From an uncultured Saprospiraceae bacterium (GTDB lineage Bacteria; Bacteroidota; Bacteroidia; Chitinophagales; Saprospiraceae): 28,784 bases of DNA. Every line of letters begins with the position of its first letter. The first letter of the stretch is position 1. The notes below the pieces were generated by a model. It had not been told where the DNA came from and searched no databases. It saw only the letters and a program-made list of their open reading frames with translations. The stretch lies in NCBI GenBank assembly GCA_937894165.1, contig CALCSX010000165.1:1-28784 (forward strand), given 5' to 3'. Shown here piece after piece: positions 1 through 7,460 of this stretch. The position numbers and the translations under genes were made by a program.

Positions 1-68
1 CGATCATCAGGAGATTGTACAGCCGGGAAAGCGGCGTGGTGACAGGGGATGTGACCGTGTTGAGATGA
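1..68 (+). CDS. possible 3' end of a gene cut by the window edge
   Basis: A reading frame open from base 3 runs to a TGA at 66-68 and encodes about 21 residues ending GDVTVLR. The stretch is more GC-rich than the AT-rich DNA that follows, as expected for a gene tail. It is too short to assign a family, and one other frame is also open across the edge, so this is only a possible partial gene. Confidence 0.22.
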   Translation, partial: IIRRLYSRESGVVTGDVTVLR

Positions 69-135
69 TTTCTATGATTCTATGATTTGATGATGATATG
101 ATTTTCCAGAAAAAATGATTTTTATTTTGAAATCC

Positions 136-243
136 GTAGAGACGCAATGAATTGCGTCTCATTCTAACCGCAATGCATTGCGTCCCCTTTTTATCCGCAA
201 TTCATTGCGTCCATGTGATGTACGGGCGAATCATCATTCGCCC
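136..243. repeat. cluster of short palindromes (GAGACGC and GGGCGAA families)
   Basis: Four inverted repeats lie in a row. The first is GAGACGCAAT paired with ATTGCGTCTC (139-160). Two shorter relatives with CGCAAT/ATTGCG arms follow (about 169-182 and 196-209). The last is GGGCGAA/TTCGCCC (224-243). Both families recur elsewhere in the window (4611, 20896, 21501; 21572, 23269, 28111 and others). They look like REP-type extragenic palindromes. Confidence 0.8.
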
Positions 244-310
244 AAATCCTCTTTAGAATATTACAACTTCATTCTTAACCATGAAAAATACATCCTAAAT
301 CCACACTCCC

Positions 311-389
311 GCATCAGGGGTAGTAGCGAACACGAGTGAGGAACGAACGACGTAAAGCGGATGACCCGCCGGCAACCGGACACTAGAAT
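311..389 (+). repeat. dispersed element, left copy (inverted partner at 28349-28410)
   Basis: The stretch beginning GCATCAGGGGTAGTAGCGA and continuing through GTAAAGCGGATGACCCG matches the reverse complement of 28349-28410 almost base for base. It carries about 16 extra bases in the middle (near 337-352). A shorter trace (CCCTGATGCA followed by TTCCT) occurs near 4461-4483. No open frame in it looks like a gene. Confidence 0.75.
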
Positions 390-445
390 CTTTTATTTAC
401 TCTCAATATGATATGTCCGGATGACGGGATGCCACCCAATTCCAC

Positions 446-623
446 AGCTCATAGCTCACAGCTCACAGCTAGAGGCTCGCAGCTCAAGGCTCACAATAGA
501 AGTGCCGACTTACAACTCTCTGACTTACAACTCCCCCCACTTACGACTAAGGTCACTGAGCGGAGTCGAAGTGCCGACTTACCACTTACGACTAAGGTCA
601 CTGAGCGAAAGTCGAAGTGCCGA
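446..623. repeat. heptamer tracts and two GGTCACTGAGCG...GTCGAAGTG repeats
   Basis: 446-496 holds degenerate 7-bp units of the type CTCACAG. 500-622 holds CTTACGA-type units and two copies of GGTCACTGAGCG followed by GTCGAAGTGCCGACTT (about 553-583 and 594-625). The same motif returns at 10748-10870 and, shortened, at 11617. The open frames that cross this region on the plus strand consist of repeat and are not credible genes. Confidence 0.7.
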
Positions 624-624
624 C

Positions 625-1086
625 TTACGACTTATCTTCCCCCTCCCCTCCAAAAAAACCATGCAAATCCACCCGACTCCTCAAAAAATCATCCACCTTC
701 TGCTTGCTCTGAACCAAGGTAACCCTCTTTCCAAAATACCCCTTCTGATGCAAATGTATAGTCAAAGTGGAAAAAATCAGAAAATTCACTTCCGTAATCT
801 TCTTCACCAGAGGAAACGGTATCCTTACTGTCTTGAAATAATCCGTCACATAAAAATGATCCTCATCAACCTCCACCCGCCGCAGCTGCCACAAGGATAT
901 ATACAAAATCCCCAGACCTAAAAGATAAAAAATCACCAAACCTACCTTGAAATACGTGCTTTTTATAATAGGATTATGCACCTCCAAAAAAAGTAACGCT
1001 ATCACAAAACAGCCGAAAAATACCGCCCAAAAAATCGGAACGAATAGTTTTAATATTAATGTAGCTGATGATGATAACCTTTTCAT
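625..1086 (-). CDS. small two-helix membrane protein, unknown function
   Basis: This 153-residue protein has two predicted membrane helices (about residues 10-35 and 42-68) followed by a soluble part of about 85 residues. That part has alternating hydrophobic beta-like stretches (VEVDEDHFYVTDYF, IPFPLVKKITEV), reminiscent of small PH-like (bPH) membrane proteins. I do not recognise a named family. The gene lies 40 bp downstream of tatC on the same strand and could be cotranscribed with it. Its last codons (DKS then TAA) lie in a GTCGAAGTG-type repeat, so the present C-terminus may have been set by the repeat rather than inherited. The antisense frames over it are shadows. Confidence 0.7.
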   Translation of the reverse strand: MKRLSSSATLILKLFVPIFWAVFFGCFVIALLFLEVHNPIIKSTYFKVGLVIFYLLGLGILYISLWQLRRVEVDEDHFYVTDYFKTVRIPFPLVKKITEVNFLIFSTLTIHLHQKGYFGKRVTLVQSKQKVDDFLRSRVDLHGFFGGEGEDKS

Positions 1087-1126
1087 TATTTATTTTATTT
1101 TATTTCCCTTACTCTAAAAGTTTCAT

Positions 1127-1978
1127 TTATACTTCTTCTTTTAACTCCTCCAACTCCTTACGCGCCTGCTCTTTTTCTACCCGAATAACCAAGCCAATAC
1201 TTATTTCATAGAGCATATACAATGGTATCCCAATTATAAACTGAGTAATCACATCCGGTGGTGTTATAATCGCCGCAATAATCAATATTACCATTATTGC
1301 TATTCTCCTGTATGATTTCAAAAACTCTGAACTCACCAATCCTATCTTCGCTAAAAAATAGATCAAAATAGGCATTTCAAAGACTATCCCAATTGGCAAT
1401 GTCATCATCGTCATGTAACTTACGTATGATGTTAGAGTAGGTGTAGTCACCACATCAGCTACCTGATAGCCCGCCAAAAAAGAAATCGCAAACGGTGACA
1501 TTATAAAATATCCGAATATCACTCCAATAAAGAATAAAATTGAACACACAAATACCAATCCCTTCGCAGCCTTCTGCTCCTTCGCATACAAGCCCGGCTT
1601 GATAAATCGCCACATCTCCCAGAAAACGTACGGAAAAGCCAGAATAAATCCTAATGTTATCGAAACCCGAAAATGTGTCAAAAATTGCTCCCCCAAATCT
1701 CGCGTTATGATCAAAAATTCCGGAGGACTGAAACACATGAATTCAGATAGATCACATATCATTCTATAAGTCCAAAAATCCGCAGACTTCGGCCCCATAA
1801 TCACCGTATCGAAAACAAAAGATTTGTTAAAGAAAACCACCACAGCCACCACCGCAATCGCCACTATGGACCGGATAATATGCCACCGCAAGGCCTCCAG
1901 ATGATCAAAAAATGACATCGTCGCCTTTTTAAATCCCGTCTCATCCAATTTATCGACATCAACCTGGTCAAGTGCCAT
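1127..1978 (-). CDS. tatC: Sec-independent protein translocase TatC
   Basis: TatC is the polytopic inner-membrane receptor of the twin-arginine pathway, which exports folded proteins carrying an RR signal peptide. The 283-residue product has the expected N-terminal motif FFDHLEALRW (residues 23-32) and about six membrane helices. It also has the conserved stretch FPYVFWEMWRFIKPGLY (about 115-131) before the cytoplasmic loop. The length is usual for the family. No tatA/tatB-like gene is present in the window, so the partner is encoded elsewhere, which is common in Bacteroidota. The ATG at 1978 gives a standard cytoplasmic N-terminus. A TAnnTTTG box lies 21 bp upstream. Confidence 0.96.
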   Translation of the reverse strand: MALDQVDVDKLDETGFKKATMSFFDHLEALRWHIIRSIVAIAVVAVVVFFNKSFVFDTVIMGPKSADFWTYRMICDLSEFMCFSPPEFLIITRDLGEQFLTHFRVSITLGFILAFPYVFWEMWRFIKPGLYAKEQKAAKGLVFVCSILFFIGVIFGYFIMSPFAISFLAGYQVADVVTTPTLTSYVSYMTMMTLPIGIVFEMPILIYFLAKIGLVSSEFLKSYRRIAIMVILIIAAIITPPDVITQFIIGIPLYMLYEISIGLVIRVEKEQARKELEELKEEV

Positions 1979-1998
1979 TTGTTACTTATTTTAGACCG

Positions 1999-2006
1999 CA
2001 AATTTA
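1999..2006 (-). promoter_or_regulatory. Bacteroidota-type -7 promoter box of tatC
   Basis: On the minus strand the bases read TAAATTTG, a full match to TAnnTTTG, about 20 bp before the tatC ATG. No clear TTG -33 element was found at the usual spacing, so the assignment is moderate. Confidence 0.45.
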
Positions 2007-2035
2007 CTAAATTTTCTCCCATTTTTAGAATTACT

Positions 2036-2448
2036 TTGTTTTCAATCCGTCATCTTTAATATTCTCTACCTAATGCCCTCCCCATTCCAAACCTGAAAGA
2101 TTTAATCCTTTGTTTAGTTTGAGAACTAACAACTGAAGCGAGGTCGTCCCCTTCAGGGGAATGTGGGGCGCGCGCTGCCATTTTACTTCTAAAATACTAA
2201 TAGAATTACTTTGTTTTCCACCGCTAGCGCATGTTTGTAAATGTGCGGCTAAACCGTCATTCCTATTTTTCAATTCATAATTGAATAAAATTCACTGCTT
2301 GCGCAAGTTTGTAACTTGTGCTGTTAAATGATATATCGTAATTCGTAATTTTTAATTCATAATTGAATAAAACAAATTTCTTTCTACAGACACAAGTTTG
2401 TAACTTTGCACTCCTTAAAATTAAAATGAATTAGTAATTTTAGTTTTT
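2036..2448. repeat. non-coding DNA with GCGCAAGTT hairpin copies
   Basis: This spacer between tatC and the exchanger gene shows no credible gene. It holds copies of a hairpin repeat of the form TGCTNGCGCAAGTTTGTAACTTGTGC: a variant at 2223-2248, a full copy at 2296-2321, and a fragment near 2389-2410. In between are AATTCGTAATT/TTAATTCATAATT stretches (about 2336-2368) that recur throughout the window. Arms of the hairpin are GCGCAAGTT and AACTTGTGC around a 3-base loop. Confidence 0.7.
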
Positions 2449-2453
2449 TATTA

Positions 2454-2571
2454 ACAGCTCACAGCTCACAGCTCACAGCTCACAACTCAGAGCTCACAGC
2501 TCACAGCACACAGCTCAAAGCTCAAAGCTCAAAGCTCAAAGCTCAAAGCTCACAGCTCACAGCTCACAGCT
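2454..2571. repeat. heptamer tandem repeat, about 17 units of ACAGCTC
   Basis: Seventeen 7-bp units follow without interruption. Most are ACAGCTC or AAAGCTC, with single variants ACAACTC, AGAGCTC and ACAGCAC. A block of five identical AAAGCTC units sits inside ACAGCTC units, which indicates recent local expansion. The array ends 25 bp before the ATG of the exchanger gene. The gap holds a second heptamer type (TTAACCA, two units). Confidence 0.92.
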
Positions 2572-2596
2572 AATAATTAACCATTAACCATTAAAA

Positions 2597-3550
2597 ATGG
2601 ATGGATTACTTCTAAATATTATCATCGCAATTGTCGGCCTGGCAGTCCTCATAAAAGGCTCTGACGTTTTCGTGGACGCTGCAGAGAAAATAGGCCTGGC
2701 ACTCGGTTTGTCACCCTTTATAGTCGGAGTTCTTATTTTGGGATTTGGAACATCTTTGCCGGAGCTGGCCGCCTCTATCGCCGCAGTTTTGAACGGGGAC
2801 ACAGGAATCGTCGCTGGGAACGCCATCGGAAGTAATATCGCCAATATTGCACTCATTATTGGACTCACAGCTATTATTGCAAATAAAATCAACCTCAAAG
2901 ACGATATTTCAAGCCTCGATATTTCTCTTTTACTTGGCTCGGCCTTCCTGACGTGGTTCGTATTTCTGGATGGCATTCTCTCTCGCTTCGAAGGCATTAT
3001 GTTCATCCTGGCACTCGGAGTTGTTGTTGCCCACTCCGCCACCGTTGGACATCTTCCCGTCGACAATGAATTGGCTATAGAAAGAACCAAAGTTCGCTTC
3101 AAAGAAATATTGATACTATTACTCGGAATTGTCATGGTCATGGCTGGGGCAAATTTTGCAGTCGAAGCCATTATAGAAATCTCAGAGAATGCGGGCGTCA
3201 GCACCGAAATCATCTCACTTGGATTGGTAGCTCTGGGAACCTCATTGCCCGAATTGGCCGTCAGTATTGCAGCTGCACGTAAAGGTAAGCCCGAAATAGC
3301 AGTAGGAAATATTGTAGGATCAAATTTATTTAATACATTTGCAGTATTGGGCATCCCCGCACTGTTTATGAATTTAAGCATCTCCGAAGAAATGAATGAC
3401 ATCCATATACCATTGATGATCGTTTTGACTGTGCTGTTTTCATTTATGTGCTTTGCAAAAAAAATCAGTCGCTGGGAAGGAGCCATTTTATTAATATTTT
3501 ATATTATATTCATGGCGAAATTATTCGAAGGTGTAGACTTGGTAAATTAA
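2597..3550 (+). CDS. sodium/calcium exchanger, CaCA (YrbG-like) family
   Basis: A 317-residue inner-membrane cation/Ca2+ antiporter with about ten helices in two inverted halves. Both alpha repeats are visible. Alpha-1 has GTSLPELAAS (51-60) followed by GNAIGSNIANI. Alpha-2 has GTSLPELAVS (about 214-223) followed by GNIVGSNLFNT. The acidic residue in each SLPEL motif is the ion-binding Glu of the family. The length is typical for bacterial CaxA/YrbG proteins. The ATG comes directly after a TTAACCA heptamer pair and the ACAGCTC array, so changes in repeat number would alter the 5' region. Ion specificity cannot be read from sequence. A ThuA-like gene follows 11 bp later. Confidence 0.93.
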   Translation: MDGLLLNIIIAIVGLAVLIKGSDVFVDAAEKIGLALGLSPFIVGVLILGFGTSLPELAASIAAVLNGDTGIVAGNAIGSNIANIALIIGLTAIIANKINLKDDISSLDISLLLGSAFLTWFVFLDGILSRFEGIMFILALGVVVAHSATVGHLPVDNELAIERTKVRFKEILILLLGIVMVMAGANFAVEAIIEISENAGVSTEIISLGLVALGTSLPELAVSIAAARKGKPEIAVGNIVGSNLFNTFAVLGIPALFMNLSISEEMNDIHIPLMIVLTVLFSFMCFAKKISRWEGAILLIFYIIFMAKLFEGVDLVN

Positions 3551-3561
3551 ATCCCTTTTAC

Positions 3562-4302
3562 GTGAAATCGAATTTGCTTTTTACTTTTATCATCTTATTC
3601 ATTCTGACTTTGTTTTCTTGCGCAGAGGAAGTGAAGAAAAATGGTCAAAAGAAAGTCCTCGTATTTACTAAAACTGAAGCATACAGGCACGAATCTATCG
3701 CTGCCGGTGTCCAAACGATTACTGATATCGCCCATAAACTAGGTTTCGAAACCATCCATACCGAAAGTAGCGCTATTTTTAACCCTACCCAGCTGAGTCA
3801 GGTAGCAGCCATCGTTTTTCTGAACACCACCGGCAATATTCTCGAAGAAAAACAACGCAAGGCGCTGACGGAATACATGATTATGGGCGGGAGCTTTATG
3901 GGGGTGCATTCGGCTGCGGATACCGAGACGGATTGGGAGTGGTACATCGATCATATCGGAGGACAATATGCCAAGCATGACAAGTTGAAAGAATCCTTTC
4001 TCCACCTCATTAAAGATTCATTGATGATCAATAATGGCATGGCGGATACTTATGCCAGAGCCGATGAATGGTACAGCTTCGTCAATCTCAACCCTGAAAA
4101 TTACGTCCTCATCGAAAGACAGAAATGTATGGAATCAGATACTTCCATCCCTAAAATGACACCGGTCGCCTGGGTGAAGAAATCTGAAAACGGTAAAGTT
4201 TTCTATACCGGTATAGGTCATACCTCCGAATCTTATCAGGAACCCTTCGTAGTCAGCCATCTCACCAATGGCATGAAATACCTCCTGAATATCAGATCCT
4301 AA
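3562..4302 (+). CDS. ThuA-like domain lipoprotein
   Basis: The product has 246 residues when started at the GTG at 3562. I chose this start because it places a lipoprotein signal directly at the N-terminus (hydrophobic stretch, then LFSC, then acidic residues). The longer frame from 3448 would overlap the exchanger gene. The mature part matches the ThuA-like fold (type 1 glutamine-amidotransferase-like), seen in LVFTKTEAYRHESI, the GGSFMGVHSAADTE block and the late AWVKKSENGKVFYTGIGHT block. Bacteroidota have many secreted ThuA-like proteins thought to act on sugars, but the substrate here is unknown. It probably sits in a membrane facing the periplasm. The gene is 11 bp after the exchanger gene and probably cotranscribed. 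Confidence 0.88.
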   Translation: MKSNLLFTFIILFILTLFSCAEEVKKNGQKKVLVFTKTEAYRHESIAAGVQTITDIAHKLGFETIHTESSAIFNPTQLSQVAAIVFLNTTGNILEEKQRKALTEYMIMGGSFMGVHSAADTETDWEWYIDHIGGQYAKHDKLKESFLHLIKDSLMINNGMADTYARADEWYSFVNLNPENYVLIERQKCMESDTSIPKMTPVAWVKKSENGKVFYTGIGHTSESYQEPFVVSHLTNGMKYLLNIRS

Positions 4303-4610
4303 TACATTATAGATTTCGATTATTTGGGCATCCGCTGACCTCCCTGATACTTTTACTTTTACGAGACTCTATTGTTGGTCGGTCATCGACGGGCTATACA
4401 TGACTCCGCTTCGCTTCGGTGCTGTCGCACTGCCTCCTTCGTCGTCATCATTACTATCCCTGATGCAAATTCCTAATTCGTATTATTCCGGAAGCAACTC
4501 ATTGCTGGCGCAAGTTTAAAACTTGTGTCAATGTGTTTAAACCGCCACCAAAAGTTTGAAAATCGGCCTAAAATGATCCTCAAGCCTTCTGAACATTCCC
4601 CAATACCTCG

Positions 4611-4634
4611 TAGAGACGCACGGCCGTGCGTCTA
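4611..4634. repeat. GAGACGC-family palindrome
   Basis: TAGAGACGCACGG is paired with CCGTGCGTCTA, an almost complete inverted repeat with a GGCC centre. It belongs to the same family as 139-160, 20896-20921 and 21501-21526. The inner bases differ (CACGGCCGTG instead of CGATTAATCG) but the pairing is kept, as expected if the hairpin itself is what is maintained. Confidence 0.8.
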
Positions 4635-4834
4635 AAACGCTTACATTAGTTTTATATAGTTTTCTAATTTTGATTATTGAAAAGACACTTCTGTTGGCTA
4701 CTGGTGCCAATTTGTGATAGTCCATTTATTATCCCGCTCAATCATTTCATCTTAAAATCATATCATCAAAATCTCTCCAGAAGCATGTTAGTAAATTTAT
4801 CAAATAATGCCAGTACAGCAAATTTGGCTACCAA

Positions 4835-4926
4835 AAAGCCCCGAAGCGGGCGCAATAACTCAGCACAGGGTGTAGCCTGTGATATAAATAGAAAAAACCT
4901 GGTTTTGGCGGGATTTTTGCCTGAAA
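4835..4926 (+). repeat. three-hairpin element, copy 1 (3' truncated)
   Basis: Begins AAAGCCCCGAAGCGGGCG, then GCACAGGG..CCTGTGAT, then GGTTTTGGCGGGATTTTTGC. It stops at CCTGAAA, just where copies 2 and 3 go on to the GCAAAAATC arm. The third hairpin therefore cannot form here. The loop of the second hairpin also differs by one lost base. Confidence 0.85.
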
Positions 4927-5047
4927 CCTACAAATCGTAATTCGTAATTTTTAATTCGTAATTGAAAAATGGCTCACAGCTATTAGCTCATTGCCCACCA
5001 ACGAAAGTAAATCGTAATTTTTTATTCGAAATTGATTCATATCTCTC

Positions 5048-5239
5048 TGCTAGCGCAAGTTTGTAACTTGTGCTTTTAAAGAAATCGTTATTTTTAATTC
5101 GTAATTGAATAACCTCATTGCTTGCGCAAGTTTTTAAATTTGTCTAAAATGAACTTCCACAAAGCCAACAATCATATCATCATATCACCTTCAAATCATA
5201 TCATCATTTCACTGCTAGCGCAAGTTTGTAACTTGTGCT
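5048..5239. repeat. three GCGCAAGTT hairpin repeats
   Basis: Copies are at 5048-5073, 5119-5144 and 5213-5239. The first and third are TGCTAGCGCAAGTTTGTAAC plus TTGTGC; the middle one is degenerate (TGCTTGCGCAAGTTTTTAAA). Two of the three are followed by CTTTTAAAG or CTCTTAAAG, so the repeat unit may extend past the hairpin. Confidence 0.8.
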
Positions 5240-5331
5240 CTTAAAGTAATTCGAAACTGAATAAATCTCACAGCCCACAGCTTTAAATCATATTAGAATA
5301 AGTTCGTAAATGTGCCACCAATATTTTACTA

Positions 5332-5446
5332 AAAGCCCCGAAGCGGGCGCAATAACTCAGCACAGGGTGCAGCCCTGTGATATTAATAGAATAAACCTGG
5401 TTTTGGCGGGATTTTTGCCTGAAAGAAGCAAAAATCATGACAAAAC
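5332..5446 (+). repeat. three-hairpin element, copy 2 (complete)
   Basis: Hairpin 1 is a short GCCC/GGGC stem in GCCCCGAAGCGGGC. Hairpin 2 is CACAGGGTGCAGCCCTGTG, a perfect 7-bp stem. Hairpin 3 has outer arms GGTTTTG/CAAAACC and a perfect inner stem GATTTTTGC/GCAAAAATC around CTGAAAGAA. The copy is about 115 bp long. Spacing and order are the same in the copy at 12820-12934. Confidence 0.88.
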
Positions 5447-5587
5447 CTAGTTCTTTTTACTAGCGCGAGTTGACATATTCACCAACAATCGCAAATAGTA
5501 AATTTTAATTCGTAATTCAATAAATTCCACGGCTCACAGCTATAGGCTCATAGCTCGCAGCTCTATATCGTAATTTATAATTAAACG

Positions 5588-5621
5588 AAAAAGAGCACCA
5601 TCCATCGACAATGCTCTTTTT
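5588..5621 (-). terminator. rho-independent terminator after the DksA/TraR-like gene
   Basis: AAAAAGAGCA (5588-5597) and TGCTCTTTTT (5612-5621) form a perfect 10-bp stem with a 14-base loop and a T-run at the end on both strands. It lies 93 bp after the stop of the minus-strand gene that ends at 5714. It could also stop transcription coming from the left. Confidence 0.75.
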
Positions 5622-5665
5622 GAAATTTATTATATCATTAAATGACTCCTGGCAATTGTTTTGAA

Positions 5666-5698
5666 TTAACCATTAACCATTAACCATTAACCATTAAC
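5666..5698. repeat. TTAACCA heptamer tandem repeat
   Basis: More than four 7-bp units of TTAACCA lie between the DksA/TraR-like stop codon and its terminator. The same heptamer occurs as two or three units just before the exchanger start (2577-2596) and before mnmG (18684-18706). Confidence 0.9.
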
Positions 5699-5713
5699 AA
5701 TTCACAATTACAA

Positions 5714-6367
5714 TTAATCCTCATCTGCAATATTATCGAAATCTATATTACTGATGTCATCATTGAAATTATCATTATCCTCATCCTCGTTCCAATCGTC
5801 ATCATCCTCATCCAAATTTAAATCCACCTTCTTGGCAGGAGCAGCCGTCGGACTTGTCTTCTTCTTAATCTTCGTGATAACTTTTCTCTCCTTTTTAGCT
5901 GCGGGTCTTTTCTCTGTCTCCTCATCCTCATCAGAATCTCTTGAACTATGACTAGGTCCTGATCCCTGAGATGAAACACTTATTTCATTGGTATTCACCA
6001 TGTCTTTCGCCGCTACACTTTTAGTAGCATGAGGTACAAGTTGCAATCTTTTCTTTTCTATCAACTGACCTGTTATAGAACAGATTCCATAAGTCTTATT
6101 TTTGATCCGAATCAAGGCATTCTCGAGATTTCGAACAAATTGCTGCTGACGCATCACACTGTTATTCAACATCTCTAACTCAAGATGCAAGCTGGAATCG
6201 TCAAACCAATTTCCCCCCTGATGATCACTCGTATTCTCATTGAGCTCAACGATTTGCTCTCGCATGAATTCAAGCTCTTTGTAAGCCTTCTCAAGCTTCT
6301 TATCTATTAAATCCTTGAACTCTTGTAGTTCTTCATCTGAATATCTGTTGACACTGCTTTCCGCCAT
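5714..6367 (-). CDS. TraR/DksA-family protein with acidic C-terminal tail
   Basis: This 217-residue protein has an N-terminal helical coiled-coil region (about residues 10-90) and the DksA/TraR C4-type segment YGICSITGQLIEKKRL (about 93-108). A long low-complexity tail follows: basic (about 125-170), then very acidic (about 175-217). DksA-like proteins bind RNA polymerase through the secondary channel. Here only one of the four zinc-binding cysteines remains (C97, CSIT where CxxC is expected). This is common in Bacteroidota members and means a metal-free fold. Whether it works with ppGpp cannot be told. The gene is single, with a terminator downstream. Confidence 0.88.
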   Translation of the reverse strand: MAESSVNRYSDEELQEFKDLIDKKLEKAYKELEFMREQIVELNENTSDHQGGNWFDDSSLHLELEMLNNSVMRQQQFVRNLENALIRIKNKTYGICSITGQLIEKKRLQLVPHATKSVAAKDMVNTNEISVSSQGSGPSHSSRDSDEDEETEKRPAAKKERKVITKIKKKTSPTAAPAKKVDLNLDEDDDDWNEDEDNDNFNDDISNIDFDNIADED

Positions 6368-6690
6368 CTTCTTAGATTTTATATTGGTAACTCAAATTCG
6401 TTGCAAAAATGGAAATTATTTCCGAAATATCAAGAACAATTTTACTATTATTATTAGTTCATTATTGGCACCTTAATTAAAATAAAAATTCAGTTAAATT
6501 CATATCCTTACAACAAAATCAATATATAATTAATAAATAATATATATAAAACACTTAAATAAGAAGTTTTAAATAATCATTTGAAGAATCTGCGAAGATT
6601 AAGAGAATTTAATAAAATCAAAATAAATTTCTAGAAGTATAGAAATCCTACTACATAATTACGAAAATTTTAACCAAATCGGTTATTATT
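6368..6690. other. AT-rich spacer without recognisable features
   Basis: This 323-bp stretch is very AT-rich and holds no credible gene, hairpin repeat or promoter box that I can support. Unlike most other gaps in the window it contains none of the dispersed repeats. Confidence 0.6.
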
Positions 6691-7452
6691 TTATTCTTTA
6701 GAGCTAATTACCGAATGCAAATTATCGATTTTCCTTTCAATATTTTGAATTTTTGTCTCGGAATAGTTATCCACTAATTCCTTGAGATCTGAAAAATTCA
6801 AATGCGCATAATATTTCCAGATTTGCTGCACTTCTGCAAAGTGAACACTGAAAGGGGCATAGGAGGAATTGTCTGAAACCAAAGTTAGTTGATTCCGGGA
6901 GGTATCTTTGTAGACTCGCTTATACACAACCCCTTCATTTTTTCCCACGATAATATATGTTTTTCCATCCTTGATATCGGACAAATTTTCTACATATTGT
7001 GTGATAACAATATTGCCGGGCTCCATCGGCAACATAGACTCTCCTCTAATCTCAAAAGCCCTATAAGTTCCCTGAGGAATATTCGGAAAATAAATCCGGG
7101 GAAGCTCTCCCATGAATTCCGGATCGTTAAGGCTTTCGATGTAGCCGGCTTCCGCTCGTGTTTCCACTAATTCTATATTTCCTCGGTTCTCACTATCTAC
7201 TGTTATGGCAAGAACACGCATCGAATTAGCATTGTGCGGCACATGTTGTATTTGCTCTACATTACCTGTCAAAAGATCGTCGAGCGAAATGTCAAAATAT
7301 GCTGCAATTCTCCCTAACATCTCAATATTTGGCTCCGTACTTCCTCTCTCCCAACCACTTAAGGTCGTTCTAGGTATCATCAATTCGCTTGACAATTGTT
7401 GCTGCGATAAGTTTTGACGGGTGCGTAAAGCCTTGATATTTGATGAAAACAT
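6691..7452 (-). CDS. XRE-family repressor with S24 (LexA-like) peptidase domain
   Basis: The 253-residue product has an N-terminal Cro/CI helix-turn-helix (about 5-60, with QQQLSSELMIPRTTLSGWER) and a C-terminal S24 domain. The self-cleavage parts are all present: an Ala-Gly site (A102-G103 in RAEAGYIES), the catalytic Ser (S139 in RGESMLP) and the Lys (K178 in VVYKRV). It is therefore expected to be inactivated by self-cleavage, as LexA, CI and the widespread Bacteroidota XRE-S24 regulators are. A C-terminal coiled region (about 220-253) is additional. A 15-bp palindrome overlaps its own promoter box. No phage genes are near, so this is more likely a chromosomal stress regulator than a prophage repressor. 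Confidence 0.92.
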   Translation of the reverse strand: MFSSNIKALRTRQNLSQQQLSSELMIPRTTLSGWERGSTEPNIEMLGRIAAYFDISLDDLLTGNVEQIQHVPHNANSMRVLAITVDSENRGNIELVETRAEAGYIESLNDPEFMGELPRIYFPNIPQGTYRAFEIRGESMLPMEPGNIVITQYVENLSDIKDGKTYIIVGKNEGVVYKRVYKDTSRNQLTLVSDNSSYAPFSVHFAEVQQIWKYYAHLNFSDLKELVDNYSETKIQNIERKIDNLHSVISSKE

Positions 7453-7460
7453 AGGTGATT

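Larger units (their letters stand above)
4303..5587. other. 1.3 kb gene-free stretch made largely of repeats
   Basis: No credible gene is found here. The open frame 4677-4940 runs through repeat DNA. Contents in order: a diverged trace of the GCATCAGGG element (near 4461-4483); a GCGCAAGTT hairpin (4503-4529); a GAGACGC palindrome (4611-4634); a three-hairpin element (4835-4926, truncated); AATTCGTAATT stretches (4937-4968, 5010-5035, 5085-5108, 5498-5522); GCGCAAGTT hairpins (5048, 5119, 5213); a full three-hairpin element (5332-5446); and short AGCTCAC heptamer tracts (4970-4990, 5268-5285, 5530-5565). Confidence 0.75.

Noticed and set aside
408..921. Two overlapping plus-strand frames (104 and 166 codons)
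   Set aside because: Their N-terminal parts are repeat translation and the rest is antisense to the membrane-protein gene at 625-1086.
2584..3486. 300-codon open frame on the minus strand
   Set aside because: Antisense shadow of the Na+/Ca2+ exchanger gene, which has clear family motifs on the plus strand.
4677..4940. 87-codon plus-strand frame
   Set aside because: Its second half is the three-hairpin element and the first half lacks any recognisable protein feature.
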